NCBI RefSeq assembly: GCF_900156255.1
Contig: NZ_FTMK01000001.1
Coordinates: forward strand, 1 to 64,000
Reading direction: 5' to 3'
DNA from: Paracoccus thiocyanatus
Lineage (GTDB): Bacteria > Pseudomonadota > Alphaproteobacteria > Rhodobacterales > Rhodobacteraceae
DNA: 64,000 bases
Shown: in pieces, positions 37,721 through 46,129 of the stretch
Layout: each line of letters begins with the position of its first letter
How positions within the stretch are numbered: the stretch's first letter is position 1
Notes under the pieces: model-generated
What the model saw: only the letters and a program-made list of their open reading frames with translations
What the model was told of the DNA's origin: nothing
Database searches by the model: none
Translations under genes and position numbers: made by a program

Positions 37721-39556
37721 ATGCGCATAGACCTGCGGCCGCGCCGCTGGCTGCTGGTCTTGGCCTGCATGGCCGGCGTGGCGGCGGTCCTGTGGCTGGG
37801 CGCGCAGTTGGCGCATCAGCATTCCTTTCGCCAGGGGCAGGCCCGCGCCACGACCGCGCTGCGGCTGACGGCGAATGCGCTGACCGCCGACCTGGCGCGC
37901 TATGAGGTGGTGCCGCAGCTTGTCGCCGACCTGGACCTGATCCGAAAGCTGGCCGCCGATCCCGGCAATGCCGCGCTGCGCCGGCAGACCAATCTCTGGC
38001 TGGCCGAGCAGAACCAGGCCGTGCAGGCCTCGGACATCTACCTGATCCTGCCCGATGGCGAAACCATCGCCCATTCCGGCCATCTTGGTCCCGCCAGCTT
38101 CGTCGGGCAGAATTTCAGCTACCGGCCCTATGTCATCGACGCCATGGCGGGCGGGCAGGGGCGGTTTTACGGCATCGGCACCACCTCGGGGGTGCGGGGC
38201 TATTTCTTCTCGGCCCCGGTCGAGGACGAGGCCGGCCGCATCAGCGCCGTCGTGGCGGTCAAGATCGGCGTGGACCGGATCGAGGCCTCCTGGCGCGGCA
38301 ACCAGTATCGCGTGCTGGTGACGGACCCCGAGGGCACCGCGTTTCTGTCATCCGAGCCAAGCTGGCTTTACCACGGCATCCGGCCGCTGACCCCCGAGCG
38401 GCTGGCGCGCACCGAATCCTCGCGCCGCTATGCCGGCACGCCGCTGGCCGAATTGCCGATCGAGCGGCTGGACCTGCACGGCGTGCCGGTGTTCCGCCTG
38501 CCGGCTGCGCTTGGCGCCGAGGACGCGCGCCGCCACGACTATATCGCCGTCTCCGAGGACATGCCCGGCGCGGGCTGGACCGTGCATGTGCTGCTGGACA
38601 GCGCCGAATTGCGCGCCGAGGCGCGGCTGGCGGTGCTAAGCCTGATGCTGCTGATCGCGGTCGCGGGCATCGGGCTGATGATGTGGCGCCAGCGCCGGGC
38701 GCGGATCGCCGACCGCCTGGCCGCCACCGCCGAACTGGAGCGCCGCGTGACCCGGCGCACCGCCGACCTGGCGCGGGTGAACGCCCAGCTTGAACAAGAG
38801 GTGGCCGAACGCCGCGCCACCGAGGCGGAATTGCGCGCAGCCCAGGCCAGCCTGGTCCAGGTCGGCAAGCTGGCGGCGCTGGGGCAGATGTCGGCCTCGC
38901 TCTCGCACGAGATCAACCAGCCGCTGGCGGCGGCGCGCAACTATGCCGACAGCGCCGCCATCCTGATCGAGCGCGGCGACCTGGTCCGCGCGCGCGAAAA
39001 CATCGCCCAGATCCTGGCGCTGGTGGACCGCATCGCCGCCATCGGCAAGCACCTGCGCCATGCCGCGCGCAAGCCCGACGACCGGCTGGGCGCGGTGGCG
39101 CTGGCCGGGCTTCTGGACGAAACCCGCACCATCGTCGCCGCCCGGCTGGCCAGCAGCGGCGCGGTGCTGGACCTGGACGTGCCCGCCGACCTGCCGCCGC
39201 TGCGGGCCGGGCCGACGCGCCTGCAACAGGTGCTGGTGAACCTGATCACCAATGCCGCCGACGCGGCGGAGGGGGCGGCGGACCGCCGCATCACCCTGGC
39301 CGCGCGGGCCGAGGCGGGCCGCATCGCCATCCGGGTGCGCGACCGCGGCCCCGGCGTGCCCGCGGCCATCGCCGCGCGCATCTTCGACCCGTTCTATACC
39401 ACCAAGGGCCTGGGGGCCGGCTTGGGTCTGGGCCTGTCGATCACCGCCAATATCGTGCGCGATTTCGGCGGCGAGATCGGCTGCCGCAACATGGACCCCG
39501 GCGCCGAATTCTGCGTGACCCTGCCCCAGGCCGGGGCGGCCGAGGTGGCGGCATGA
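37721..39556 (+). CDS. Sensor histidine kinase, DctB type
   Basis: About 611 residues. TM1 (residues 9-28) and TM2 (about 301-320) bracket a large periplasmic sensor region of the double-Cache type seen in C4-dicarboxylate sensors (YLILPDGETIAHSG, FSYRPYVIDAM, RGYFFSAPVED). A coiled segment follows (RRTADLARVNAQLEQEVAERRATEAELRAAQ), then the kinase core: H-box SLSHEINQPLAAARNY with phospho-His at residue 396, N-box NLITNAADAA near 511, and G-boxes DRGPGVP and GLGAGLGLGL. It pairs with the response regulator starting four bases before its stop. Start uncertain: GTG 37679, TTG 37703 and ATG 37721 are possible. Ligand probably a dicarboxylate. Confidence 0.88.
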   Translation: MRIDLRPRRWLLVLACMAGVAAVLWLGAQLAHQHSFRQGQARATTALRLTANALTADLARYEVVPQLVADLDLIRKLAADPGNAALRRQTNLWLAEQNQAVQASDIYLILPDGETIAHSGHLGPASFVGQNFSYRPYVIDAMAGGQGRFYGIGTTSGVRGYFFSAPVEDEAGRISAVVAVKIGVDRIEASWRGNQYRVLVTDPEGTAFLSSEPSWLYHGIRPLTPERLARTESSRRYAGTPLAELPIERLDLHGVPVFRLPAALGAEDARRHDYIAVSEDMPGAGWTVHVLLDSAELRAEARLAVLSLMLLIAVAGIGLMMWRQRRARIADRLAATAELERRVTRRTADLARVNAQLEQEVAERRATEAELRAAQASLVQVGKLAALGQMSASLSHEINQPLAAARNYADSAAILIERGDLVRARENIAQILALVDRIAAIGKHLRHAARKPDDRLGAVALAGLLDETRTIVAARLASSGAVLDLDVPADLPPLRAGPTRLQQVLVNLITNAADAAEGAADRRITLAARAEAGRIAIRVRDRGPGVPAAIAARIFDPFYTTKGLGAGLGLGLSITANIVRDFGGEIGCRNMDPGAEFCVTLPQAGAAEVAA

Positions 39557-40899
39557 CCCCGCGCGTGCTTCTGGTCGAGGATGACGGGCAGATGCGCCGC
39601 TCGACCGCGCAGGCGCTGGAACTGGCGGGATTCGCGGTCGAGCCGCTGGCCGCCGGCGAAGAGGCGCTGGCGCTGGCCGGGCCGGGTTTCGCCGGCGTCG
39701 TGGTCAGCGACATCCGCATGCCGGGCATGGACGGCATGACGCTGATGGGCCGGCTGCACGAGGTCGATCCCGAAATCCCGGTGATCCTGGTGACGGGCCA
39801 TGCCGAAGTGCCGCTGGCGGTCGAGGCGATCCGCGGCGGCGCCTATGACTTCATCGAAAAGCCCTTCGTCGTGCAGGAACTGGCCACCGTGATCCGCCGC
39901 GCCATCGACCATCGCGGCCTGGTGCTGGAAAACCGCCGCCTTCGTGCCGTCGCCGGCAAGCGCGACGATGTCGAGGCCCGGCTGCCCGGCCGCACCCAGG
40001 CCATGGTCGACCTGCGCTATCGGCTGCGCGCCATCGGCGCCTCGGACGCCGATGCGCTGGTGATCGGCCCGACCGGGGCGGGCAAAGAGGTGGTGGCGCG
40101 CACGCTGCACGACATCTCGGCCCGCGCCGGCCGGCCCTTTATCGCCATCAACTGCGCCGCCCTGCCCGAGGCGTTGATCGAATCCGAGCTGTTCGGCCAC
40201 GAGGCCGGGGCCTTTCCCGGCGCGCTGCGCCCGCGCTACGGCAAGTTCGAACATGCGCGCGGCGGCACGGTGCTGCTGGATGAAATCGGCTCGATGCCGC
40301 TGGAATTGCAGGCCAAGCTGTTGCGGGTGTTGCAGGAACGCACGATCACCCGGCTGGGTTCGAACGACCCGGTGGCCCTTGACGTGCGCTTCATCGCCAT
40401 CAGCAAGGTCGATCTGGAGGACATGGTCGCGCGGGGCCGCTTTCGCGAGGATCTGTTCTGGCGGCTGAACGTGGCCGTGCTGCATGTGCCGCCGCTTTCC
40501 GCCCGGCGCGAGGATATCCCGCTGCTGTTCTTGCAGCTTCTGCGCGAAGCCGCCGCGCGTCACAACCTGCCCGAGCGCGAACCGCCCGCCGCGTTCCTGT
40601 CCGGCCTGGCGGCCAGGGAATGGCCGGGCAATGTGCGCGAATTGCGCAATCTTGCCGAGCGTTTCGTCCTGGGGCTGGACGGGGCGGAGCTTGGCCCCGA
40701 ACAGGGCGCCCGCCTGGCCGACCGCGTCGCCGCGTTCGAGCGCGGCCTGATCGCCGGGGCCATCGCCGCACATGGCGGCAGGCTGCGCCCGGTCTACGAG
40801 TCGCTGGGGATTTCGCGCAAGACGCTTTACGAGAAGATGCAGAAATACGGGCTCGACCGCCGCCTGATCCTGGAGGGGGCCGAGGAAGAACCCGGCTGA
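39553..40899 (+). CDS. Sigma-54-type response regulator, DctD family, with altered GAFTGA loop
   Basis: 448 residues: receiver domain with phospho-acceptor D53 (SDIRMPGMDG) and K103; AAA+ domain with Walker A GPTGAGKE (172-179) and Walker B LLDEIG; and a C-terminal Fis-type helix-turn-helix (LGISRKTLYEKMQKYGLDR). In the AAA+ domain the loop that contacts sigma-54, GAFTGA in working activators, reads GAFPGA (219-224; codon CCC for P222). Loss of this threonine usually abolishes sigma-54 activation in tested proteins, so this regulator may work differently. It overlaps the kinase gene by four bases and precedes the transporter operon it probably controls. Confidence 0.9.
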   Translation: MTPRVLLVEDDGQMRRSTAQALELAGFAVEPLAAGEEALALAGPGFAGVVVSDIRMPGMDGMTLMGRLHEVDPEIPVILVTGHAEVPLAVEAIRGGAYDFIEKPFVVQELATVIRRAIDHRGLVLENRRLRAVAGKRDDVEARLPGRTQAMVDLRYRLRAIGASDADALVIGPTGAGKEVVARTLHDISARAGRPFIAINCAALPEALIESELFGHEAGAFPGALRPRYGKFEHARGGTVLLDEIGSMPLELQAKLLRVLQERTITRLGSNDPVALDVRFIAISKVDLEDMVARGRFREDLFWRLNVAVLHVPPLSARREDIPLLFLQLLREAAARHNLPEREPPAAFLSGLAAREWPGNVRELRNLAERFVLGLDGAELGPEQGARLADRVAAFERGLIAGAIAAHGGRLRPVYESLGISRKTLYEKMQKYGLDRRLILEGAEEEPG

Positions 40900-40909
40900 T
40901 CGCCCGAAA

Positions 40910-40927
40910 TGGGTGGATATCCACCCA
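40910..40927. promoter_or_regulatory. 18-bp perfect palindrome, candidate activator site for the tct operon
   Basis: TGGGTGGATATCCACCCA is perfectly symmetrical and lies 11 bases after the DctD-type gene and 168 bases before tctC. A weak sigma-54-like sequence, TTGGGGTTATTGCGGCAA (40963-40980; GG at 40965-40966, GC at 40977-40978), is between it and the gene. The arrangement fits an upstream activator site. Confidence 0.55.
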
Positions 40928-41095
40928 GCCCTGGGCGGGCCATGTCACCTTTTCCACCCCTCTTGGGGTTATTGCGGCAATTTGCGCATGGGGGCCTGCG
41001 TTTTTGATTTGTATGCGCGCCGCCCGCCGCCGCAGGCTGATGGGCAGGCTGCGCCGCACAAGGCGGCGGCCACGCCGTTCTTTGGGGGAGGAAAC

Positions 41096-42070
41096 ATGGC
41101 TTATCAAAAGCTTCTGGGCGCGCTTTGCGCCACGACATTGCTGGTCGCGCCGGCATTCGCGCAGGATTTTCCGCAGCGCCAGATCACCATGGTGGTGCCG
41201 TTCTCGGCCGGGGGGCCGACCGATACGGTGGCGCGGCTGGTGGCCGAGCGGATGTCGGCTGACCTGGGCCAGCAGATCATCGTCGAGAATATCGGCGGCG
41301 CCGGCGGCACGCTGGGCGCGGGCAATGTCGCCAAGGCCGAACCCGACGGCTATACCGTGCTGTTGCACCATATCGGCATGGCGACCTCGGCCACGCTTTA
41401 CCGCAACCTGGCCTATGACACGCTGAACGCCTTTGAATATGTCGGGCTGGTGACGGAAGTGCCGATGGTGGTGACGGCGCGCAAGGATTTCGAGCCGGCG
41501 GATTTCACCGCCTTCAAGGATTACGTCAAGGCCAATGCCGACACGCTGACCCTGGCCAATGCCGGCATCGGCGCGGCCAGCCACCTGTGCGGCATGCTGC
41601 TGATGCAGGCGCTGGAGGCGCCCCTGGTGACGGTTCCCTACAAGGGCACGGGCCCGGCGATGACCGACCTGCTGGGCGGGCAGACCGATATCATGTGCGA
41701 CCAGACCACCAACACCACCCAGCAGATCAAGGGCGGCACCATCAAGGCCTATGCCGTGACCTCGCCCGAGCGGCTGGAGCTGTTCCCCGACCTGCCCACC
41801 GCCAAGGAAGGCGGCGTCGAGACGATGGAGTTCGGCATCTGGCACGGCATCTATGCACCCAAGGGCACGCCCGCCGACGCGACCGAGCGCCTGTCGCAGG
41901 CCCTTCAGGTCGCGCTGGCCGACGAGGGTGTGGCCAAGGCGATGGCCGATCTGGGCACGGCGCCCGAGCCTGCGGAAAACGCCACGCCCGCCGCGCTGCA
42001 AGCCAAGCTGGAATCCGAGATCGCGCGCTGGAAGCCGGTGATCGAGGCCGCGGGCATCTACGCCGACTGA
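41096..42070 (+). CDS. tctC: TctC-family solute-binding protein (first copy)
   Basis: 324-residue periplasmic binding protein of the tripartite tricarboxylate transporter (Bug/TctC) family. Signal peptide MAYQKLLGALCATTLLVAPAFA is cleaved before QDFPQRQITMVVPFSAGGPTDT, the typical mature start. Ligand-loop sequences VENIGGAGGTLGAGNVAKAEPDGYT and VPYKGTGPAMTDLLGG match TctC proteins that clasp a dicarboxylate. GGGGGAGG lies just before the ATG at 41096. First gene of tctC-tctB-tctA-tctC2; a strong hairpin follows it. Substrate likely a dicarboxylate such as glutarate, by context only. Confidence 0.92.
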   Translation: MAYQKLLGALCATTLLVAPAFAQDFPQRQITMVVPFSAGGPTDTVARLVAERMSADLGQQIIVENIGGAGGTLGAGNVAKAEPDGYTVLLHHIGMATSATLYRNLAYDTLNAFEYVGLVTEVPMVVTARKDFEPADFTAFKDYVKANADTLTLANAGIGAASHLCGMLLMQALEAPLVTVPYKGTGPAMTDLLGGQTDIMCDQTTNTTQQIKGGTIKAYAVTSPERLELFPDLPTAKEGGVETMEFGIWHGIYAPKGTPADATERLSQALQVALADEGVAKAMADLGTAPEPAENATPAALQAKLESEIARWKPVIEAAGIYAD

Positions 42071-42080
42071 ACCGGCCGCC

Positions 42081-42106
42081 CCCCGCCGCGTCCAGGCGCG
42101 GCGGGG
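42081..42106 (+). terminator. Strong stem-loop between tctC and tctB
   Basis: CCCCGCCGCG (42081-42090) pairs perfectly with CGCGGCGGGG (42097-42106) around a six-base loop, ten bases after the tctC stop. With no T-run it is better read as an mRNA 3' stabiliser or attenuator that keeps binding-protein message in excess over the membrane subunits. Confidence 0.65.
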
Positions 42107-42134
42107 CCTGACCGATGCGGGAAGGGGAAAACGC

Positions 42135-42599
42135 ATGTCCACCAAACCCAAGGACAAGACCGATATCGCCGCCGGCCTGCTTTTGATGGCGGCGGCGGGG
42201 TTTTTCGGCTGGCAGACCGTCGGGCTTGAAATCGGCACCTCGCTGCGCATGGGGCCGGGCTATTTCCCCATGGTGCTGTCGGGGGTGCTGTTCGTGCTGG
42301 GGCTGATCGTGTTCCTGCGCGCCTTTGGCCGCGAGGATGACGAGCCCTTCGGCAAGGTTGCCTGGCGGGGCATCCTGTTCATCCTGCCGGCGCCGATCTT
42401 CTTTGGCCTGACCGTGCGCGGCCTGGGCTTCGTGCCGGCGCTGTTCGTGACCACGCTGATCGCGTCGCAGGCGTCGATGCGGATGCGGCCGCTGCCGGCG
42501 CTGATCCTGGCGGTCGGGGTTACGGTGCTGTCCACGCTGATCTTCAGCTATGGGCTGGGGCTGCCGTTCCGCCGCTTCGGCCCCTGGGTCCAGTTCTAG
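42135..42599 (+). CDS. tctB: TctB-family small membrane subunit of the TTT transporter
   Basis: 154-residue protein with about four transmembrane helices (DIAAGLLLMAAAGFFGWQTV, YFPMVLSGVLFVLGLIVFL, ILFILPAPIFFGLTVRGLGFV, LILAVGVTVLSTLIFSYGLGL), the expected small subunit between TctC and TctA. TctB sequences are poorly conserved; identity rests on topology, the early RMGPGYFP motif and position. GAAGGGG precedes the ATG. tctA follows after 21 bases. Confidence 0.9.
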   Translation: MSTKPKDKTDIAAGLLLMAAAGFFGWQTVGLEIGTSLRMGPGYFPMVLSGVLFVLGLIVFLRAFGREDDEPFGKVAWRGILFILPAPIFFGLTVRGLGFVPALFVTTLIASQASMRMRPLPALILAVGVTVLSTLIFSYGLGLPFRRFGPWVQF

Positions 42600-42620
42600 A
42601 CAACAAGAAGGGGGGGCGGC

Positions 42621-44129
42621 ATGGAACTGCTCGGCAATCTTGCGCTTGGCTTCTCGGTCGCCTCGTCGCTGGCGAACCTGGCCTTTTGCCTGATCGGGGT
42701 GATCCTGGGGACGCTGATCGGCGTGCTGCCGGGGATCGGGGCCACGGCGACCATCGCCATGCTACTGCCCATCACCTTCCAGCTAGAGCCGGTCAGTTCG
42801 CTGATCATGCTGGCCGGGATCTATTACGGCGCGCAATATGGCGGCTCGACCACGGCGATCCTGATCAACATGCCCGGCGAAAGCTCTTCCGCGGTGACGG
42901 CGATCGACGGCTACCAGATGGCGCGCCAGGGTCGCGCCGGCACGGCGCTGGCCACGGCGGCGCTGGGATCGTTCTTTGCCGGCACCGTCGCCACCTTCCT
43001 GGTCGCGATCTTTGCCCCGCCGCTGACCACCGTGGCGCTGAAATTCGGCGCGGCCGAATATTTCAGCCTGATGGTCATGGGCCTGGTGATGTCGGTGGCG
43101 CTGGCGCATGGCTCGGTTCTCAAGGCGCTGGCGATGGTGGTGCTGGGGCTGCTTCTGGGCATGGTCGGCACCGACATCTATACCGGCACCCCGCGCTTCA
43201 CCATGGGCATCACCCAATATGCCGACGGGCTGAACTTCGTCGCCGTCGCCGTGGGCGTCTTCGGCATCGCTGAGATCCTGCGCAACCTGGAGGACGAGCA
43301 TGACCGCCAGGTCATGACCAAGAACATCAACCGCCTGTTCCCCACGCGCCAGGAATTCCGCCAGATGGTCGGCCCGGTGCTGCGCGGCACCGGCATCGGC
43401 TCGGTCCTGGGCATCCTGCCGGGGGGCGGCGCGATCCTGGCCAGTTTCGCCAGCTACACGATCGAGAAGAAGGTCTCGGACCGGCCCCAGGACTTTGGCA
43501 AGGGCGCGCTGGCCGGCGTCGCCGGGCCGGAAAGCGCCAACAATGCCGGGGCGCAGACCAGCTTCATCCCGCTATTGACGCTGGGCATCCCGGCCAATCC
43601 GGTCATGGCGCTGATGATCGGCGCGATGATCATCCAGGGCATCGTGCCGGGGCCGAACGTGGTCAGCGAACAGCCGGCGCTGTTCTGGGGCATCGTCGCC
43701 AGCATGTGGATCGGCAACCTGATGCTGGTGGTGCTGAACCTGCCGCTGATCGGGCTGTGGGTCAAATTGCTGAGCGTGCCCTATTACGTGCTCTTCCCGA
43801 TCATCATGGCCATGTGCTCGATCGGGGTCTATTCGGTGGCCTCGAACGCCTATGACCTGTTCGCCGTCGCCTTTTTCGGGCTTCTGGGCTATGTCATGTC
43901 CAAGCTGCGCTGCGAGCCGGCGCCCTTGCTGCTGGGCTTTGTCCTTGGCCCGCTGCTGGAAGAGAACCTGCGCCGGGCCATGATCCTGTCGCGTGGCGAT
44001 CCCATGACCTTCCTGACCCGCCCGATCAGCGCCACCCTGCTGGGACTGTCGCTGGTCGTGCTGGTGCTGGTCTTCCTGCCGCAGATCCGCAAGCGCCGGG
44101 ACGAGGTCTTTACCGAAAGCGACGCATAA
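42621..44129 (+). CDS. tctA: TctA-family large membrane subunit of the TTT transporter
   Basis: 502-residue permease with 10-12 hydrophobic helices. The conserved TctA loop GVLPGIGATATIAMLLPITF appears near residue 35-55, its internal counterpart GILPGGGAILASFASYTIEKK in the second half, and GESSSAVTAIDGYQMARQGRAGTAL between them, consistent with an inverted-repeat secondary transporter. Energy comes from an ion gradient. It is between tctB (21 bases upstream) and a second tctC (24 bases downstream). Confidence 0.95.
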   Translation: MELLGNLALGFSVASSLANLAFCLIGVILGTLIGVLPGIGATATIAMLLPITFQLEPVSSLIMLAGIYYGAQYGGSTTAILINMPGESSSAVTAIDGYQMARQGRAGTALATAALGSFFAGTVATFLVAIFAPPLTTVALKFGAAEYFSLMVMGLVMSVALAHGSVLKALAMVVLGLLLGMVGTDIYTGTPRFTMGITQYADGLNFVAVAVGVFGIAEILRNLEDEHDRQVMTKNINRLFPTRQEFRQMVGPVLRGTGIGSVLGILPGGGAILASFASYTIEKKVSDRPQDFGKGALAGVAGPESANNAGAQTSFIPLLTLGIPANPVMALMIGAMIIQGIVPGPNVVSEQPALFWGIVASMWIGNLMLVVLNLPLIGLWVKLLSVPYYVLFPIIMAMCSIGVYSVASNAYDLFAVAFFGLLGYVMSKLRCEPAPLLLGFVLGPLLEENLRRAMILSRGDPMTFLTRPISATLLGLSLVVLVLVFLPQIRKRRDEVFTESDA

Positions 44130-44153
44130 GTCATCCAGAAACGGGAGGAAACC

Positions 44154-45119
44154 ATGACCCCATCCATCACCCGCCGGCTGCTGCTGGGCGCCGCCATGGC
44201 GCTTGGCCTGGCGGGGGCCGGCGCGGCCGATTATCCCGACCGGCCGATCACCCTGGTCATTCCCTTTGCCGCGGGCGGCTCGACCGACGTGGTCGGCCGT
44301 ATCGTCGCCGACCGCATGAGCCAGGACCTGGGCCAGCAGGTGATCGTGCAGAATGTCGGCGGCGCCGGCGGCAGCCTGGGCGGCGCCCAGGTCGCCAAGG
44401 CCGAGCCGGACGGCTATACGATCCTGATGGCCACGGTCGCCACCCATGCGCTGAACCCGCTGATCCTGAAGCAGAAACCCTATGATCCGGTGGCGGATTT
44501 CGCGCCGGTCTCGCTTTTGGTGCTGGTGCCGAACGTGCTGGCGGTGAACCCGGAACTGCCGGTCAACACCGTGCAGGAGCTGATCGACCTGGCAAAGGCC
44601 GAGCCGCTGGCCTATGCCTCGTCCGGCAACGGCACGCCGCTGCACCTGTCGGGCGAGCTGTTCAAGGCCATGGCGGGCGTGGACATCACCCATATCCCCT
44701 ATAAGGGCTCGGGCCCGGCGCTGACCGACGTTCTGGGCAACCAGGTGCCGATCATCTTCGACAACCTGCCTTCGGCCTCGGGGCATATCGCCTCGGGGAA
44801 ACTGCGCGCGCTTGGCGTGACCACGGCGGAACGCGCCCCCAGCTTTCCCGACATCCCCGCCATTGCCGAAACCCTGCCGGGATACGAAACCTATAGCTGG
44901 AACGCGCTGTTCGCGCCCGCGGGCACCCCGCCCGAGGCGATCGAGGCGCTGAACAAGGCCGCGCTGGCCGCCATGGCCGACCCGGCGGTGGTCGAGCGGA
45001 TGAACGAGTTTTCCGCCACCATCGTCGCCTCGACCCCCGAGGAACTGGCCGACCATGTCACCGCCGAGATGGCCAAATGGGAGCCGGTGGTCCGCGACGC
45101 CAATGTCAGCCTGGACTGA
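44154..45119 (+). CDS. tctC: TctC-family solute-binding protein (second copy)
   Basis: 321-residue paralogue of the first binding protein, with the same family landmarks: ADYPDRPITLVIPFAAGGSTDVVGR, QNVGGAGGSLGGAQVAKAEPDGYT and IPYKGSGPALTDVLGNQ. Its signal peptide, MTPSITRRLLLGAAMALGLAGAGA, carries twin arginines before the hydrophobic stretch, unlike the first copy, so Tat export is possible. Ligand-loop residues differ from the first copy (for example no internal LCGM), suggesting a different affinity or substrate. GGGAGGAAACC precedes the ATG. Confidence 0.92.
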   Translation: MTPSITRRLLLGAAMALGLAGAGAADYPDRPITLVIPFAAGGSTDVVGRIVADRMSQDLGQQVIVQNVGGAGGSLGGAQVAKAEPDGYTILMATVATHALNPLILKQKPYDPVADFAPVSLLVLVPNVLAVNPELPVNTVQELIDLAKAEPLAYASSGNGTPLHLSGELFKAMAGVDITHIPYKGSGPALTDVLGNQVPIIFDNLPSASGHIASGKLRALGVTTAERAPSFPDIPAIAETLPGYETYSWNALFAPAGTPPEAIEALNKAALAAMADPAVVERMNEFSATIVASTPEELADHVTAEMAKWEPVVRDANVSLD

Positions 45120-45164
45120 CCGGATGCCGGGGGGCCGGGCGCCGTCCCGGCCTTTCGCTGCCGC

Positions 45165-45974
45165 CTAGGGGCCGGCGTCGGGCAGGGGGGGCGTGGCCCC
45201 GGCGCGGGTGCCGGCGCCGCCGCCGTTCAGCCGGCGCAGCGACAGGTCCAGCCGCGCCTCGGCCTCGCGGATCTCGCGGCTGGCCTGGCGCAGGTAGCGG
45301 ATATGCTCGCCCGCCGCCTGCTGCGCCGCCGGGGCATCGCGGGCCAGGATCGCCTCGGCGATGGCGCGGTGCTGGCGGCGTAGCAATTCGCGGATGGCCG
45401 GCACCGCGAACAGTCGGCTGCGGTTCTGGATCACGTCCGAGCGCAAGACCCCCGCCATGGCCTGCATGATCTGAAGCAGGGTCAGGTTGTGGCTGGCCTC
45501 ATAGATCAGCAGGTGCAGTTCGGCATCCGCCTCGGCCTCTTCCTGGGCGTCGGCGGCGGCATGGGCGCGATCCATGCGGTCCAGGCAGTCGCGGATCCGC
45601 GCCAGTTCCACCTCGGTCGCGCGCGCGGCCGCCATCGCCGCCGCCGCGCTTTCGACGATGCCGCGGAATTCCTGATAATCGTCGGCTGCCTCGGCGTGGC
45701 GGGCCAGCAAGGCGATCAGCGGATCGGTGATCGCGGCCTGGCCCAGGGGCGCCACCCGGCTGCCGCGCCCGCCGCCAGGGGCAAGCAAGCCACGTTCCTC
45801 CAGGATCCGCAGCCCGTCGCGCAGGGTCGATCGCGAGACGCTTAGCCGTTCGGCCAGTTCGCGTTCGGGCAAAAGCCGCTCACCAGGGCGCAGCGACCCT
45901 TCCAGGATCAGGGATTCCAGATGCTGGGCCACGGTCTGGGCCGCGCGTTCGGATTTCACGGAAGCATGGGTCAT
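45165..45974 (-). CDS. FadR-subfamily GntR regulator, divergent from glcDEF
   Basis: 269 residues. N-terminal winged helix (GSLRPGERLLPERELAERLSVSRSTLRDGLRILEERGLL, about residues 31-69) and a C-terminal all-helical FCD effector domain (FRGIVESAAAAMAA, ADAELHLLIYEAS, HRAIAEAILARD) whose D and H residues usually bind a metal and a carboxylate ligand. Position suggests it is the GlcC-like regulator of glycolate oxidase; it resembles LldR and PdhR too, and could instead respond to the tct substrate. The tail after residue 250 is Gly/Ala/Pro-rich and probably disordered. Confidence 0.88.
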   Translation of the reverse strand: MTHASVKSERAAQTVAQHLESLILEGSLRPGERLLPERELAERLSVSRSTLRDGLRILEERGLLAPGGGRGSRVAPLGQAAITDPLIALLARHAEAADDYQEFRGIVESAAAAMAAARATEVELARIRDCLDRMDRAHAAADAQEEAEADAELHLLIYEASHNLTLLQIMQAMAGVLRSDVIQNRSRLFAVPAIRELLRRQHRAIAEAILARDAPAAQQAAGEHIRYLRQASREIREAEARLDLSLRRLNGGGAGTRAGATPPLPDAGP

Positions 45975-46033
45975 GGGTGGTCAGTCCGAATCTGCGGCGG
46001 TTGGCGGTGATTGTAAGCATGAAGCGGACGGAA

Positions 46034-46081
46034 TGGTCCATAAAAATACCGATTGACGATTCTGGTCTGAAAATTATACCA
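46034..46081 (+). promoter_or_regulatory. glcD promoter with two similar candidate operators
   Basis: TTGACG (46053-46058) and TATACC (46075-46080), 16 bases apart, form a good sigma-70 promoter. Two related elements overlap or flank it: TGGTCCATAAAAATACC (46034-46050) and TGGTCTGAAAATTATACCA (46063-46081), both TGGTC...ATACC, the second covering the -10 box. GGT/ACC half-sites resemble FadR-family operators such as those of PdhR and LldR, although the spacing here is longer. Confidence 0.55.
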
Positions 46082-46129
46082 CAAAGGCGGGGCAGGTCAG
46101 ATTCCTGCCCGCGATCCAGGGAGGAAAGC

